The position numbers and the translations under genes are program-made. Below, piece by piece: positions 1-7,278 of a stretch of DNA of 8,144 nt; position 1 is the stretch's first letter, and every line of letters starts with the position of its first letter. The notes under the pieces were generated by a model. That model did not search any database, had not been told where the DNA came from, and was given only the letters and a program-made list of their open reading frames with translations. Source of the DNA: Proteiniphilum sp. (lineage in GTDB: Bacteria; Bacteroidota; Bacteroidia; Bacteroidales; Dysgonomonadaceae); the NCBI GenBank assembly GCA_031284475.1, contig JAISZV010000215.1:1-8144 (forward strand), given 5' to 3'.

Positions 1-13
1 ATCTTTTTTTCAT
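1..13 (-). CDS. possible first codons of a following gene (partial)
   Basis: On the minus strand an ATG at 13-11 is followed by AAA AAA AGA and then the window edge, giving Met-Lys-Lys-Arg, a common bacterial N-terminus. An alternative ATG lies at 20-18 in another frame (MRYEKK). A possible -7 box about 55 nt upstream and a terminator-like stem before that make a new gene start reasonable. Four codons cannot prove it. Confidence 0.25.
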
Positions 14-31
14 AGCGCATCAAAAAAAGAT
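1..31. repeat. 10-bp perfect inverted repeat at the left edge
   Basis: ATCTTTTTTT (1-10) and AAAAAAAGAT (22-31) are exact reverse complements around an 11-nt spacer. The stem is almost all A-T and would be weak. It could be a factor-independent terminator, or chance from A and T runs around a start codon. The window edge hides the rest. Confidence 0.35.
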
Positions 32-68
32 TTAACCAATTTTACTTGTTATAACGAATGTGTGAAAA

Positions 69-76
69 CAAAATTA
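69..76 (-). promoter_or_regulatory. possible -7 promoter box for a following gene
   Basis: The minus strand reads TAATTTTG, matching TAnnTTTG. It lies between the stem-loop after atpK and a possible ATG at 13, so it would suit a promoter for a separate downstream gene. No clear -33 element is seen. In such AT-rich sequence a chance match is quite likely. Confidence 0.3.
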
Positions 77-150
77 TCAACATTGTCTATTGAGACTTTT
101 CGGAATGGACTTATGTTTGGAACTATTCTTCGATAAGAGCGTGAATACGA

Positions 151-184
151 AGAGGGCGCAATCACACATTGTGATGCACCCTCT
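151..184 (-). terminator. stem-loop after atpK, probable transcription terminator
   Basis: On the minus strand AGAGGG (184-179) pairs with CCCTCT (156-151). The stem goes on with a U-G wobble and two G-C/C-G pairs, a single bulged U (160), and AUCAC/GUGAU closing a five-base loop. That makes about 14 pairs. Read on the plus strand the wobble becomes a C-A mismatch, so the minus-strand RNA folds better, matching the direction of the cluster. It begins 54 nt after the atpK stop. The bases that follow are only moderately U-rich (UUCGUAUUC), so it may instead stabilise the 3' end. Confidence 0.55.
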
Positions 185-238
185 CAAAGGTTTTATTTTT
201 CCTGTCCGGGTTTTCCGGTTCCTGTTTCCCGTTTTTCG

Positions 239-706
<468 letters not shown>

Positions 707-735
707 TTATTGTTTGTGATTGATTTGAATTATTC

Positions 736-761
736 GTTTATTATTTGTTTGTTTATTATTT
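736..761. repeat. 11-bp direct repeat at the atpI-atpK junction
   Basis: GTTTATTATTT occurs at 736-746 and again at 751-761, 15 bp apart start to start. The second copy contains the atpI stop codon (758-756). The surrounding 55-nt spacer is strongly AT-rich, and T/A-rich words recur by chance in it. It may be a slippage duplication. Confidence 0.55.
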
Positions 762-2573
762 CCTGAAAGGATTGTATTTTTTTCCTCCTCCCTCAAATTC
801 CGTATTTTTATAAAACTCCACAAACGTGAGGCGAAGCGGGTGTACAAAAGCTCCGAGCACGTTCATGAACAGGTTGATGGCGTGACCGAAGAGGAAGATC
901 AGCAGGAAGATGATTGATCCTCCAATCGGGTTATCGGGTTTCAACCCCAAGGCTAAGCTGTTGAACACGCTTGCGAGAATACCCCCGGAGAGCCCCAACG
1001 CAAAAAGCCGCACATACGACAATACATCGCCTAATAATCCTGTTACCATATTATAAGCGTCCCACAAGCCAAGCCCCACGTTCACGAACGGGTTTTTTCC
1101 GGGAGAGTTGAAGAAAAAGATCAATATGGCCGAAAGTCCCATTATAACGAGGTGCAATGAACCTCCCAACGGCGTTAAAGCCGGGAACAGGTAAGCCGCC
1201 ATCGTGCTCAGGAGTAACACGAGCCAGCCGATGGAAGAGAGCGCTTGCATCCATCCTGATTGTTTGACGCGGTTCGCTATTTTCAGGAACATGGCAAATA
1301 TGATCTGGATAACGCCCAGTATAAGTGAAAGAGCAAACATTTGCGTGTTATCGAAATAGACCTGGTCTTTCATATTCCGGAAAAATGGAATATTGGTTTC
1401 GTAGATGTTGAAACCGAAAAATCCGCCGGTAAGCAGTCCGCACGCCATAGTAGAAAAACCGAGTATCTGTACCAGCGAGAGTATGCCGCGCATCGAGCCG
1501 GCTATCTTCTTCTTGCCGAAGACCTGCGCCAGCGTAGCCGCCGCCAGCAGGAAAAGTCCGTAACCTATGTCTCCCAGCGACAATCCGAAGAAGATCATGT
1601 AGAAGGGAGCGAAGAAGGGCGTGAGGTCAATCTCGTTGTATTTGGGCAGCATATAGAGTTCGGCTATCGGTTCAAAGAGCCGCATAAAACGGTTGTTTTT
1701 GAACTTGATGGGCACGTCGTCTCCGGGTGCGGGATCGGATATACGGAAATAAACGTCTTGCGACTCCAGGTAGTTTGTGATCTCCGGTACATTCTCTTTC
1801 GGCGCCCAGCCCTGTAAAAGCATCAGTTTGTCTTCCGCCGCGGGGGTTGCGCTACGGGCTATCCTGGTGAAGAAAATACCGGATTCCATCTCTTTCAGGG
1901 CAGCTTCCGCCGATGGGATTTCGGTTGAGAGCGTTTTCAACGCTTCCTCCTGTTTTTGTATTTTTTCTTGCAGCGAGTTGATGAGTTTGTCAAGCGCATC
2001 TAATGATACTTCGGGGGTTTTCATCTCCTCAAGCTGTAATTCGCCGGCCGGTTGCGCCCCTTTTGTTACCGTAACAAAGTAGGTTTTGGAAGCCTCCTTT
2101 TGAATAATGATAGCATTGTAGCGCGTTTCCCATTCGGGGTCGTATTCTTTGTCGGGTACGATAAAAAAGCGAATATCACATCCCGCCTCTTTCAACCGGT
2201 GGATATTCTCCGGATCAAAATTCCCCCAGGGGCGCAATGAGTCGCGCTCCTTGACGCTCGCCAGCAACTGCTGGTTGAGGGCCGATTTTTTGTTTTCGAT
2301 CTTCTCTATCCCGGCGGGTATTTTCATTCCCCGTTCCGTATCGGCTTCAAGGGAGGGAGCGGCCGCTTTTTTGTCGTGCAGTTGCTTTAGCTTTTTGATC
2401 GATTCGCCCAGCCGCTTTGAAGCCGAAAGGTAGTCCTGCAACTTCTCTTCATCGGCCTTCATGCTGTCTTGCTCCGCCACATGTATCATACCCAGGTCGC
2501 GCAGCGCATAAAGGAACCGGTTATAGTCTTTATGGAAAGAGATAAAAACAAATTTCTTCATTGCGGCTACCAT
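756..2573 (-). CDS. atpI: V/A-type ATPase membrane subunit I (a-subunit equivalent)
   Basis: This 605-residue stator subunit holds the ion half-channels next to the K ring and anchors the peripheral stalk. Residues 1-310 are cytoplasmic, with coiled-coil stretches at about 40-110 and 185-235. About seven or eight membrane segments follow from 317 to 580. EIDLTPFFAPFYMIFFGLSL (314-333) with GDIGYG (334-339) is a family landmark. Arg522 in LSYVRLFALGLSGG is the essential membrane arginine that faces the ring carboxylate. A second conserved arginine is Arg581 in HPLRLTFVEF, which follows GHAINLFMN. The ATG at 2573 is chosen because it has a good Shine-Dalgarno 6 nt away and gives the MVxxMKK opening recalled from relatives; Met5 (2561) is the alternative. 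A 55-nt spacer leads to atpK. Confidence 0.97.
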   Translation of the reverse strand: MVAAMKKFVFISFHKDYNRFLYALRDLGMIHVAEQDSMKADEEKLQDYLSASKRLGESIKKLKQLHDKKAAAPSLEADTERGMKIPAGIEKIENKKSALNQQLLASVKERDSLRPWGNFDPENIHRLKEAGCDIRFFIVPDKEYDPEWETRYNAIIIQKEASKTYFVTVTKGAQPAGELQLEEMKTPEVSLDALDKLINSLQEKIQKQEEALKTLSTEIPSAEAALKEMESGIFFTRIARSATPAAEDKLMLLQGWAPKENVPEITNYLESQDVYFRISDPAPGDDVPIKFKNNRFMRLFEPIAELYMLPKYNEIDLTPFFAPFYMIFFGLSLGDIGYGLFLLAAATLAQVFGKKKIAGSMRGILSLVQILGFSTMACGLLTGGFFGFNIYETNIPFFRNMKDQVYFDNTQMFALSLILGVIQIIFAMFLKIANRVKQSGWMQALSSIGWLVLLLSTMAAYLFPALTPLGGSLHLVIMGLSAILIFFFNSPGKNPFVNVGLGLWDAYNMVTGLLGDVLSYVRLFALGLSGGILASVFNSLALGLKPDNPIGGSIIFLLIFLFGHAINLFMNVLGAFVHPLRLTFVEFYKNTEFEGGGKKYNPFRK

Positions 2574-3181
2574 ACGCTTCCCTCCTGTTGTTTACGTTGT
2601 TCCTGATGTGCCCGCATGATCTTCTGCGATGATTTGGAGAGGTTTTCCTCATCTTCCAGATAGCGTTTTATTTTCAGGATGGCTTCCCGGTAACCCGGTA
2701 TCTGCACTTTTTCAAAGAGGTTGACTTTCTGTGTGGTTTTCTTTCTCACGTATTCGAGCCGGGAGAGCCTTATCTCCTGAAAGTCGCGGCGGATACCTAT
2801 CTCAGCGAGCCCCTCTAACGTTTTTACCCCGTCGAGGAACCATTTGGGACGGTTGAAAAGGCTGAAAGGGCGGATTTCAAAATCCACCTTGTCGAGCATC
2901 GGCAGCAGCACCCCCGCAATCTTTCTCTTTGAGAGGTGCACATCCTTTACGCGCAGCAGGGTAGGGTCGAACTCCGTCCAGAGGCTCACCATCTTGTTGT
3001 ACGATTGTATTTTTGCTTCGAGTTCCTTGTCAAGTTGCTCTATCTCCGTTTTGGTCTTTTTTACTTCCATCCGCAACGCCGATTCTTTGTTCTGCAACGT
3101 GGGAAGCGCCCGCACACGTATTGCCAGTTGTTTTTCCAACTGCTGGCGCGACGTTTTGTTATATTGAAATCTAATAGCCAT
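2567..3181 (-). CDS. atpD: V/A-type ATPase subunit D (central shaft)
   Basis: This 204-residue subunit is the rotor shaft that turns inside the A3B3 head. The sequence MAIRFQYNKTSRQQLEKQLA opens a long N-terminal helix (about 5-70, heptad-like, with KKTKTEIEQLDKELEAKIQS). A middle segment follows, then a second long helix whose family signature is VNLFEKVQIPGYREAILKIK (143-162) and which runs through DEENLSKSSQKIMRAHQEQR (177-196). The two helices form the antiparallel coiled coil of D subunits. An in-frame ATG upstream at 3262 would add 27 residues that lie wholly inside atpB. The start at 3181 is preferred because it gives the normal N-terminus and overlaps the atpB stop by one base. There is no Shine-Dalgarno sequence, so re-initiation after atpB is likely. 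The 3' end overlaps atpI by 7 nt. Confidence 0.95.
   Translation of the reverse strand: MAIRFQYNKTSRQQLEKQLAIRVRALPTLQNKESALRMEVKKTKTEIEQLDKELEAKIQSYNKMVSLWTEFDPTLLRVKDVHLSKRKIAGVLLPMLDKVDFEIRPFSLFNRPKWFLDGVKTLEGLAEIGIRRDFQEIRLSRLEYVRKKTTQKVNLFEKVQIPGYREAILKIKRYLEDEENLSKSSQKIMRAHQEQRKQQEGSVW
2580..2586 (-). promoter_or_regulatory. Shine-Dalgarno site of atpI, inside atpD
   Basis: The coding strand reads AGGAGGG, 6 nt before the ATG at 2573. It lies within the last codons of atpD. It is the only strong ribosome site in the cluster, and it decides for the start at 2573 over Met5, which would be 18 nt away. The other starts have none, as is usual in Bacteroidetes. Confidence 0.65.
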
Positions 3182-4497
3182 TATTGCTGCCAGTAGGTAT
3201 CTATCAATTCCTGTTTCATATTCACCTCGGCCGGTTTGAAATGCTGTGACAACAACTTCCATGTGCTGTCTAACATCTCGCTGGTATCGAGGTTCACATC
3301 AATAGCGAGTATCTTTTCCGAATAGTCGAGGGCAAACGAGAGCGCCCGCGTATCGTAGTCGGTGAGGTCGAAGCCGTTTTCCATTTTTGTTTTAGCGTTG
3401 GCTGCGTCGGCATAGAGGCGTACGGCGGCATTCATCACCTGGGGATGATCTTCGCGGGTTTTTTTGCCCTGCACTAACTGTTTCAGGCGTGAGAGCGAGC
3501 GGAACGGGTCTACGACCACTTTCCCCACGTCGCTGTCGCGGCGCAGGAAGAGCTGTCCTTCGGTGATATATCCCGTATTGTCGGGTACGGCGTGGGTAAT
3601 ATCGCCTCCCGATAGGGTTGTTACCGCCACAATGGTGATGGAACCGCCCGTAGGGAACTGCGCTGCTTTCTCGTATATCTTGGCCAGGTCGGAATAGAGC
3701 GATCCGGGCATGGAGTCTTTTGAAGGGATCTGATCCATGCGGTTAGATACGATGGAAAGGGCGTCGGCATAAGAGGTCATATCGGTGAGGAGTACCAGCA
3801 CTTTTTCGTTTTTATCTACGGCGAAATATTCGGCGGCCGTCAGCGCCATATCGGGTATCAGCAGGCGTTCCACGGCGGGGTCTTCGGTGGTGTTCATAAA
3901 GCTGATGATCCGGTCTAATGCGCCTGCGTTGCTGAATACGTTTTTGAAGTAGAGGTAGTCGTCGTTGGTCATTCCCATACCTCCGAGGATGATTTTGTCG
4001 GTTTGCGCACGGAGCGCCACGGTAGCCATCACCTGGTTGAACGGTTGGTCGGGGTCGGCAAAGAAAGGGATCTTTTGTCCCGATACTAAGGTGTTGTTCA
4101 GGTCGATCCCCGCAATGCCGGTGGCAATCAGTTCCGAGGGTTGTTTACGGCGTACCGGGTTGACGGAAGGGCCGCCAATGAGGCGTTCTTCTCCTTCGGG
4201 TACGGGCCTGCCGTCTATCGGGTTGCCATAGGCATTGAAAAAGCGGCCTGCCAACTGTTCGCTCACTTTCAGCGAAGGGGATTTTCCCATAAAAATCACT
4301 TCGGCGTTGGTAGGGATGCCTTCTGTTCCTTCAAAGATTTGCAGGGTTACCTCGTCGCCGATGATCTTTACTACTTGCGCCAGACGGCCTTCTACCGTAG
4401 CCAACTCGTCATATCCCACATGGGTGGCTTTTACCGAACAGGTAGCTTTGGTGATCTGGGTGATTTTTGTATATATTTTCTGAAATGCTTTTGCCAT
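3181..4497 (-). CDS. atpB: V/A-type ATPase subunit B (non-catalytic)
   Basis: This 438-residue subunit alternates with A in the head and completes the catalytic sites at the A/B interfaces. It has the N-terminal barrel (about 1-75, including ATVEGRLAQVVKI), GRFFNAYGNPIDGRP (84-98), and a region around 140-156 where a P-loop would stand. That region reads GQKIPFFADPDQPFNQV and lacks GxxxxGKT, as expected for a non-catalytic B. Other landmarks are ERLLIPDMALTAAEY (210-224), LLTDMTSYADALSIVSNRMD (236-255) and PFRSLSRL (331-338). Arg337 aligns with the arginine finger that reaches into the A-subunit site. Many family-typical residues are changed, for example PD in place of the usual PR before MALTAAEY. 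The length is slightly below the roughly 460 residues of well-known B subunits. The stop shares one base with the atpD start (TAATG on the coding strand), which points to coupled translation. Confidence 0.97.
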   Translation of the reverse strand: MAKAFQKIYTKITQITKATCSVKATHVGYDELATVEGRLAQVVKIIGDEVTLQIFEGTEGIPTNAEVIFMGKSPSLKVSEQLAGRFFNAYGNPIDGRPVPEGEERLIGGPSVNPVRRKQPSELIATGIAGIDLNNTLVSGQKIPFFADPDQPFNQVMATVALRAQTDKIILGGMGMTNDDYLYFKNVFSNAGALDRIISFMNTTEDPAVERLLIPDMALTAAEYFAVDKNEKVLVLLTDMTSYADALSIVSNRMDQIPSKDSMPGSLYSDLAKIYEKAAQFPTGGSITIVAVTTLSGGDITHAVPDNTGYITEGQLFLRRDSDVGKVVVDPFRSLSRLKQLVQGKKTREDHPQVMNAAVRLYADAANAKTKMENGFDLTDYDTRALSFALDYSEKILAIDVNLDTSEMLDSTWKLLSQHFKPAEVNMKQELIDTYWQQ

Positions 4498-4504
4498 AAC
4501 ACTT

Positions 4505-4624
4505 TGATTTATTGATTTACTGATTCAATGATTTACTCATTTATTTATTGATTTATTATAGTTGCCAAGTTGTGAAATCATCACATCGCCACATTGACAT
4601 ATCATTACATTATTACATCATTGA
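4505..4624. repeat. degenerate tandem repeat, 8-bp period, in the atpA-atpB spacer
   Basis: The spacer can be cut into fifteen 8-bp units in one unbroken phase. From 4505 they are TGATTTAT, TGATTTAC, TGATTCAA, TGATTTAC, TCATTTAT, then two AT-rich units, then GTTGCCAA and GTTGTGAA (4561-4576). From 4577 they are ATCATCAC, ATCGCCAC, ATTGACAT, ATCATTAC, ATTATTAC and ATCATTGA. Two sub-families are visible, one near TGATTTAC and one near ATCATTAC. The last unit covers the atpA stop codon (4620-4618). No TAnnTTTG box or hairpin-plus-U terminator is seen in it, so its function is unknown. Confidence 0.8.
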
Positions 4625-6375
4625 ATCTTTTTCCGGGAGATTAATTCGTCCAATTGCTTCCGGTATTTATGAAACTTGTCGGATTGAAATTCCGAATAGT
4701 TCATTTGCCTGCCGATATTGATCAGTTCCTTGAAGAAATCGGCAACCTTGTTAAAGTTATCGAATTCAAAATCGGTGCGGCAGATCTCCGTCACCATATC
4801 CAGAATGTATTTCTGCCGTTCGAGGGGAGTTACCGAGTCTATGTTGTCGAAAGCATCCTGCTGCAATACGATAAAATCGATCAGTTCCGATTTCCAGAAA
4901 GTAATATGGTACTCTGTGGGTACGCCGTCGTCTCCCAGAATATTGATCTGTTCTGCGATCTCCTTTCCGCGCAACAGCCGGGTTTTTGCTTCGTTCACCT
5001 TTTTTGTCCAGTCGCCGGATATATGTTCCGAAATATACTCTTCAAATTCGGGGTATTCTATATATTTGGAGTAAGAGTCGATAGGGTTGATGGCAGGGTA
5101 GCGTTTTTTGTCGGCGCGATCCTGTTCCAGCGCGTAAAAGCAACGGGCTACCTTTTTGGTGTTTTCGGTTACCGGTTCTTTGAGGTTGCCTCCTGCGGGC
5201 GATACCGTACCGATAAAGGTGATGGAGCCTTCTTTGCCGTTGTGAAGGATCACATGTCCTGCGCGGCCGTAGAAGTTGGAAATGATGGCCGACAAGTCCA
5301 TTGGGAATGCGTCCGGGCCGGGTAGTTCTTCCATGCGGTTGCTCATTTCGCGCAACGCCTGCGCCCAGCGCGAGGTGGAGTCGGCCATCAATAGCACTTT
5401 CAGTCCCATGGAGCGGTAATACTCGCCGATGGTCATGGCGGTATATACCGACGCTTCGCGGGCAGCTACCGGCATGTTGGAGGTATTGGCTATGATGATG
5501 GTGCGTTCCATTAGTTTGCGTCCGGTGTGCGGGTCTATCAGTTCCGGAAACTCGGTAAATATCTCCACTACTTCATTGGCGCGTTCGCCGCAAGCGGCGA
5601 TGATCACGATGTCTGCTTCCGCCTGCTTGGAGATGGCATGTTGCAATACCGTTTTACCGGTGCCGAATGCTCCCGGTATAAAACCCGTTCCCCCTTCCAC
5701 TATTGGGTTCAGGGTATCGATGGAGCGTACGCCCGTTTCCAGCAGTTTGGAAGGGCGGGTTTTCTCTTTGTAGGCCGTGAGCGGCATTTTTACGGGCCAG
5801 CGCTGAATCATATTGAGCGCAATCTCTTTCCCGTCTTTGTCTTCCACCACGGCAACGGTTTTGTAAATATTGTAATCTCCCTCTTGGGTGATGCTTTTCA
5901 CTGTGTATTCCCCTTTCAGGGTGAAAGGCGCCATGATTTTGTGGGGTTGGAAGTTTTCATCCACTTCGCCCAGCCATGAGCCGGCCGTTACTTTATCGCC
6001 CGGTTGGGCTATCGGTTGAAAATGCCATAGTTTCTCCTCGTCTAACGGGAAGGTGTATTCGCCCCTTTTCAGGAAAACCCCCTCCATTTTGTCGAGGTCG
6101 TTCTCTAATCCGTCGAGGTTGCGCTGCAAGAGTCCCGGCCCGAGGATCACTTCAAGCATGTGTCCCTGAAACTCCACCTGTGTGCCTACGGTTAGCCCGC
6201 GGGTGCTTTCGAATACCTGTACATAAACGTTATTCCCCACCACCTTAATTACCTCCGACATTAACCGGACGCCGTTGAGGTTGATATAGGCGATTTCATT
6301 TTGGGCTACCGCTCCGTCTACTTCTACAATAACGAGATTGGATATAATCCCTTTGACTGTTCCTTTTGTTAGCAT
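4618..6375 (-). CDS. atpA: V/A-type ATPase catalytic subunit A
   Basis: This is the nucleotide-hydrolysing subunit of the A3B3 head, and its 585 residues are the usual family length. Residues 1-70 form the N-terminal beta-barrel. Residues of about 110-200 are the 'non-homologous' insertion that marks V/A-type A subunits and separates them from F-type beta. The Walker A loop is GAFGTGKT at 235-242, with Lys241 and Thr242 for phosphate and Mg. The catalytic glutamate is Glu264 in ACGERANE. The Walker B aspartate is Asp332 in VLLMADSTSRW. SPAGGNLKEPVT (392-403) is the conserved loop after Walker B. The C-terminal helical domain follows (about 440-585). All catalytic residues are intact. It starts with ATG 18 nt after the preceding stop, without a Shine-Dalgarno sequence. 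Its stop codon lies inside the last unit of the 8-bp periodic spacer that separates it from atpB. Confidence 0.98.
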   Translation of the reverse strand: MLTKGTVKGIISNLVIVEVDGAVAQNEIAYINLNGVRLMSEVIKVVGNNVYVQVFESTRGLTVGTQVEFQGHMLEVILGPGLLQRNLDGLENDLDKMEGVFLKRGEYTFPLDEEKLWHFQPIAQPGDKVTAGSWLGEVDENFQPHKIMAPFTLKGEYTVKSITQEGDYNIYKTVAVVEDKDGKEIALNMIQRWPVKMPLTAYKEKTRPSKLLETGVRSIDTLNPIVEGGTGFIPGAFGTGKTVLQHAISKQAEADIVIIAACGERANEVVEIFTEFPELIDPHTGRKLMERTIIIANTSNMPVAAREASVYTAMTIGEYYRSMGLKVLLMADSTSRWAQALREMSNRMEELPGPDAFPMDLSAIISNFYGRAGHVILHNGKEGSITFIGTVSPAGGNLKEPVTENTKKVARCFYALEQDRADKKRYPAINPIDSYSKYIEYPEFEEYISEHISGDWTKKVNEAKTRLLRGKEIAEQINILGDDGVPTEYHITFWKSELIDFIVLQQDAFDNIDSVTPLERQKYILDMVTEICRTDFEFDNFNKVADFFKELINIGRQMNYSEFQSDKFHKYRKQLDELISRKKIQ

Positions 6376-6393
6376 ATATGATAGTTTGTTTTT

Positions 6394-7263
6394 TTAGATA
6401 TTTTCCGGTTTTTGTATCTCGTTTTTCAACTGCGTGATCAGTTCCCGGAAAACGCGTTCTCCCTCTTCGGCGTTGAGGTTTACCCATCGCTCCAATATTC
6501 TGAGTTTGCAGAGATAGGCGAAGATGTATTCGATATTGAAATAGTCGAACAGCGTGTTTTCTTCGAGCCAGTTCCACCGGAATTTATCGATCTTGCGCTC
6601 CCGCTCGTAGACGTCCGTTTCTTCGGAAATCCGGAGGATGGTATCGTAGTAATCGAGTTCGCGGCTAACGCCGAAGTCGCGCGCGTTGGCGTTTTCCCTG
6701 ATGAGGCGGGCTATTTCGTTGTTGCCTACCGCCACCAGGCTTACATCCATCCCATACTTCCGTGCAAAGATGGCGGAGAGGATATTGCCCAGGTTGAGGT
6801 TCATTTCAAACCAGGCGGCTATCAGGCTGTTCTTTACCGCCATCCCGTAGTCGGCGTACAGAGAACTGACGAGGTCTTCCAGTGTTTTCAGGGGCGCGGG
6901 TATCTCTTCGTCTATCCATGCCTTGACGGTTTTTTTGAAATAGGGCGGCGCTTGCTTATTATCGATGGTATCTCCCTCTTTTACCTGCCGGATGATCTCT
7001 TCCATTTCGGCGCGCGAGAAAATTCCCCGGCTTTGCAGCTCGCCTTCTTTCTTTTCCAGTAAGCGGAAAAGGTTGTCGTTGTCGTAAGAAAAAAAGCAAC
7101 TGTGCAGGAGTTTTTTGTCTTCCGGCGCGAGGGATTCGCCGAGCATCTCCCTGAACTCTTCTACGGTGAAGGGGAGTTTTATGCTGTCGAAAGAAAAATC
7201 GGGTAGCCCGGATATAAAGTAGTAATATTGATTTTTGAAAATCATAGGCAAAGCGAACCTCAT
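6394..7263 (-). CDS. DUF2764-like V-ATPase operon protein, possible subunit C/d equivalent
   Basis: This 289-residue soluble protein has no signal peptide or membrane segment and is rich in charged helices. It sits between subunits E and A, where Bacteroidetes, Chlamydiae and spirochaetes carry an uncharacterised protein I recall as DUF2764. The N-terminal pattern YYYFISGLPDFSF (residues 13-25) matches my memory of that family. The sequence suggests a role: residues 233-280 (FDYFNIEYIFAYLCKLRILE and the following acidic helix) resemble the subunit C/d pattern in which an aromatic-rich helix leads into E/K-x-R-x-L-R-I and then an acidic helix. NLNLGNILSAIFARKYG (residues 155-171) resembles another repeat of that family. 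No normal subunit C gene is present, so this may be the rotor-to-ring coupler. That is inference. The start at 7263 leaves 15 nt after atpE. Met7 at 7245 (MIFKNQYYYF) is an equally plausible start and would fit shorter homologues. Confidence 0.8.
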   Translation of the reverse strand: MRFALPMIFKNQYYYFISGLPDFSFDSIKLPFTVEEFREMLGESLAPEDKKLLHSCFFSYDNDNLFRLLEKKEGELQSRGIFSRAEMEEIIRQVKEGDTIDNKQAPPYFKKTVKAWIDEEIPAPLKTLEDLVSSLYADYGMAVKNSLIAAWFEMNLNLGNILSAIFARKYGMDVSLVAVGNNEIARLIRENANARDFGVSRELDYYDTILRISEETDVYERERKIDKFRWNWLEENTLFDYFNIEYIFAYLCKLRILERWVNLNAEEGERVFRELITQLKNEIQKPENI

Positions 7264-7278
7264 GAAAGAGATCGTGTT

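Noticed and set aside
1341..1817. 158-codon plus-strand open frame opposite atpI
   Set aside because: It is antisense to the conserved membrane subunit, with no ribosome site and no recognisable motif.
3182..3262. 27-residue N-terminal extension of atpD from an ATG at 3262
   Set aside because: The extension lies inside the atpB 3' end and is unlike D-subunit N-termini. The ATG at 3181 overlaps the atpB stop and gives the normal start.
4654..5325. 223-codon plus-strand open frame opposite atpA
   Set aside because: It lies wholly antisense to a clearly real atpA with intact catalytic motifs. Its translation shows no domain and is explained by codon bias on the other strand.
6296..6577. 93-codon minus-strand frame across the DUF2764-like/atpA junction
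   Set aside because: It is out of frame with both genes, which are well supported on the same strand. Its arginine-rich translation is typical of a frame shadow.
6412..7062. 216-codon plus-strand open frame opposite the DUF2764-like gene
   Set aside because: It is antisense to a better-supported gene that fits the cluster. Its composition looks like a mirror of the real frame.
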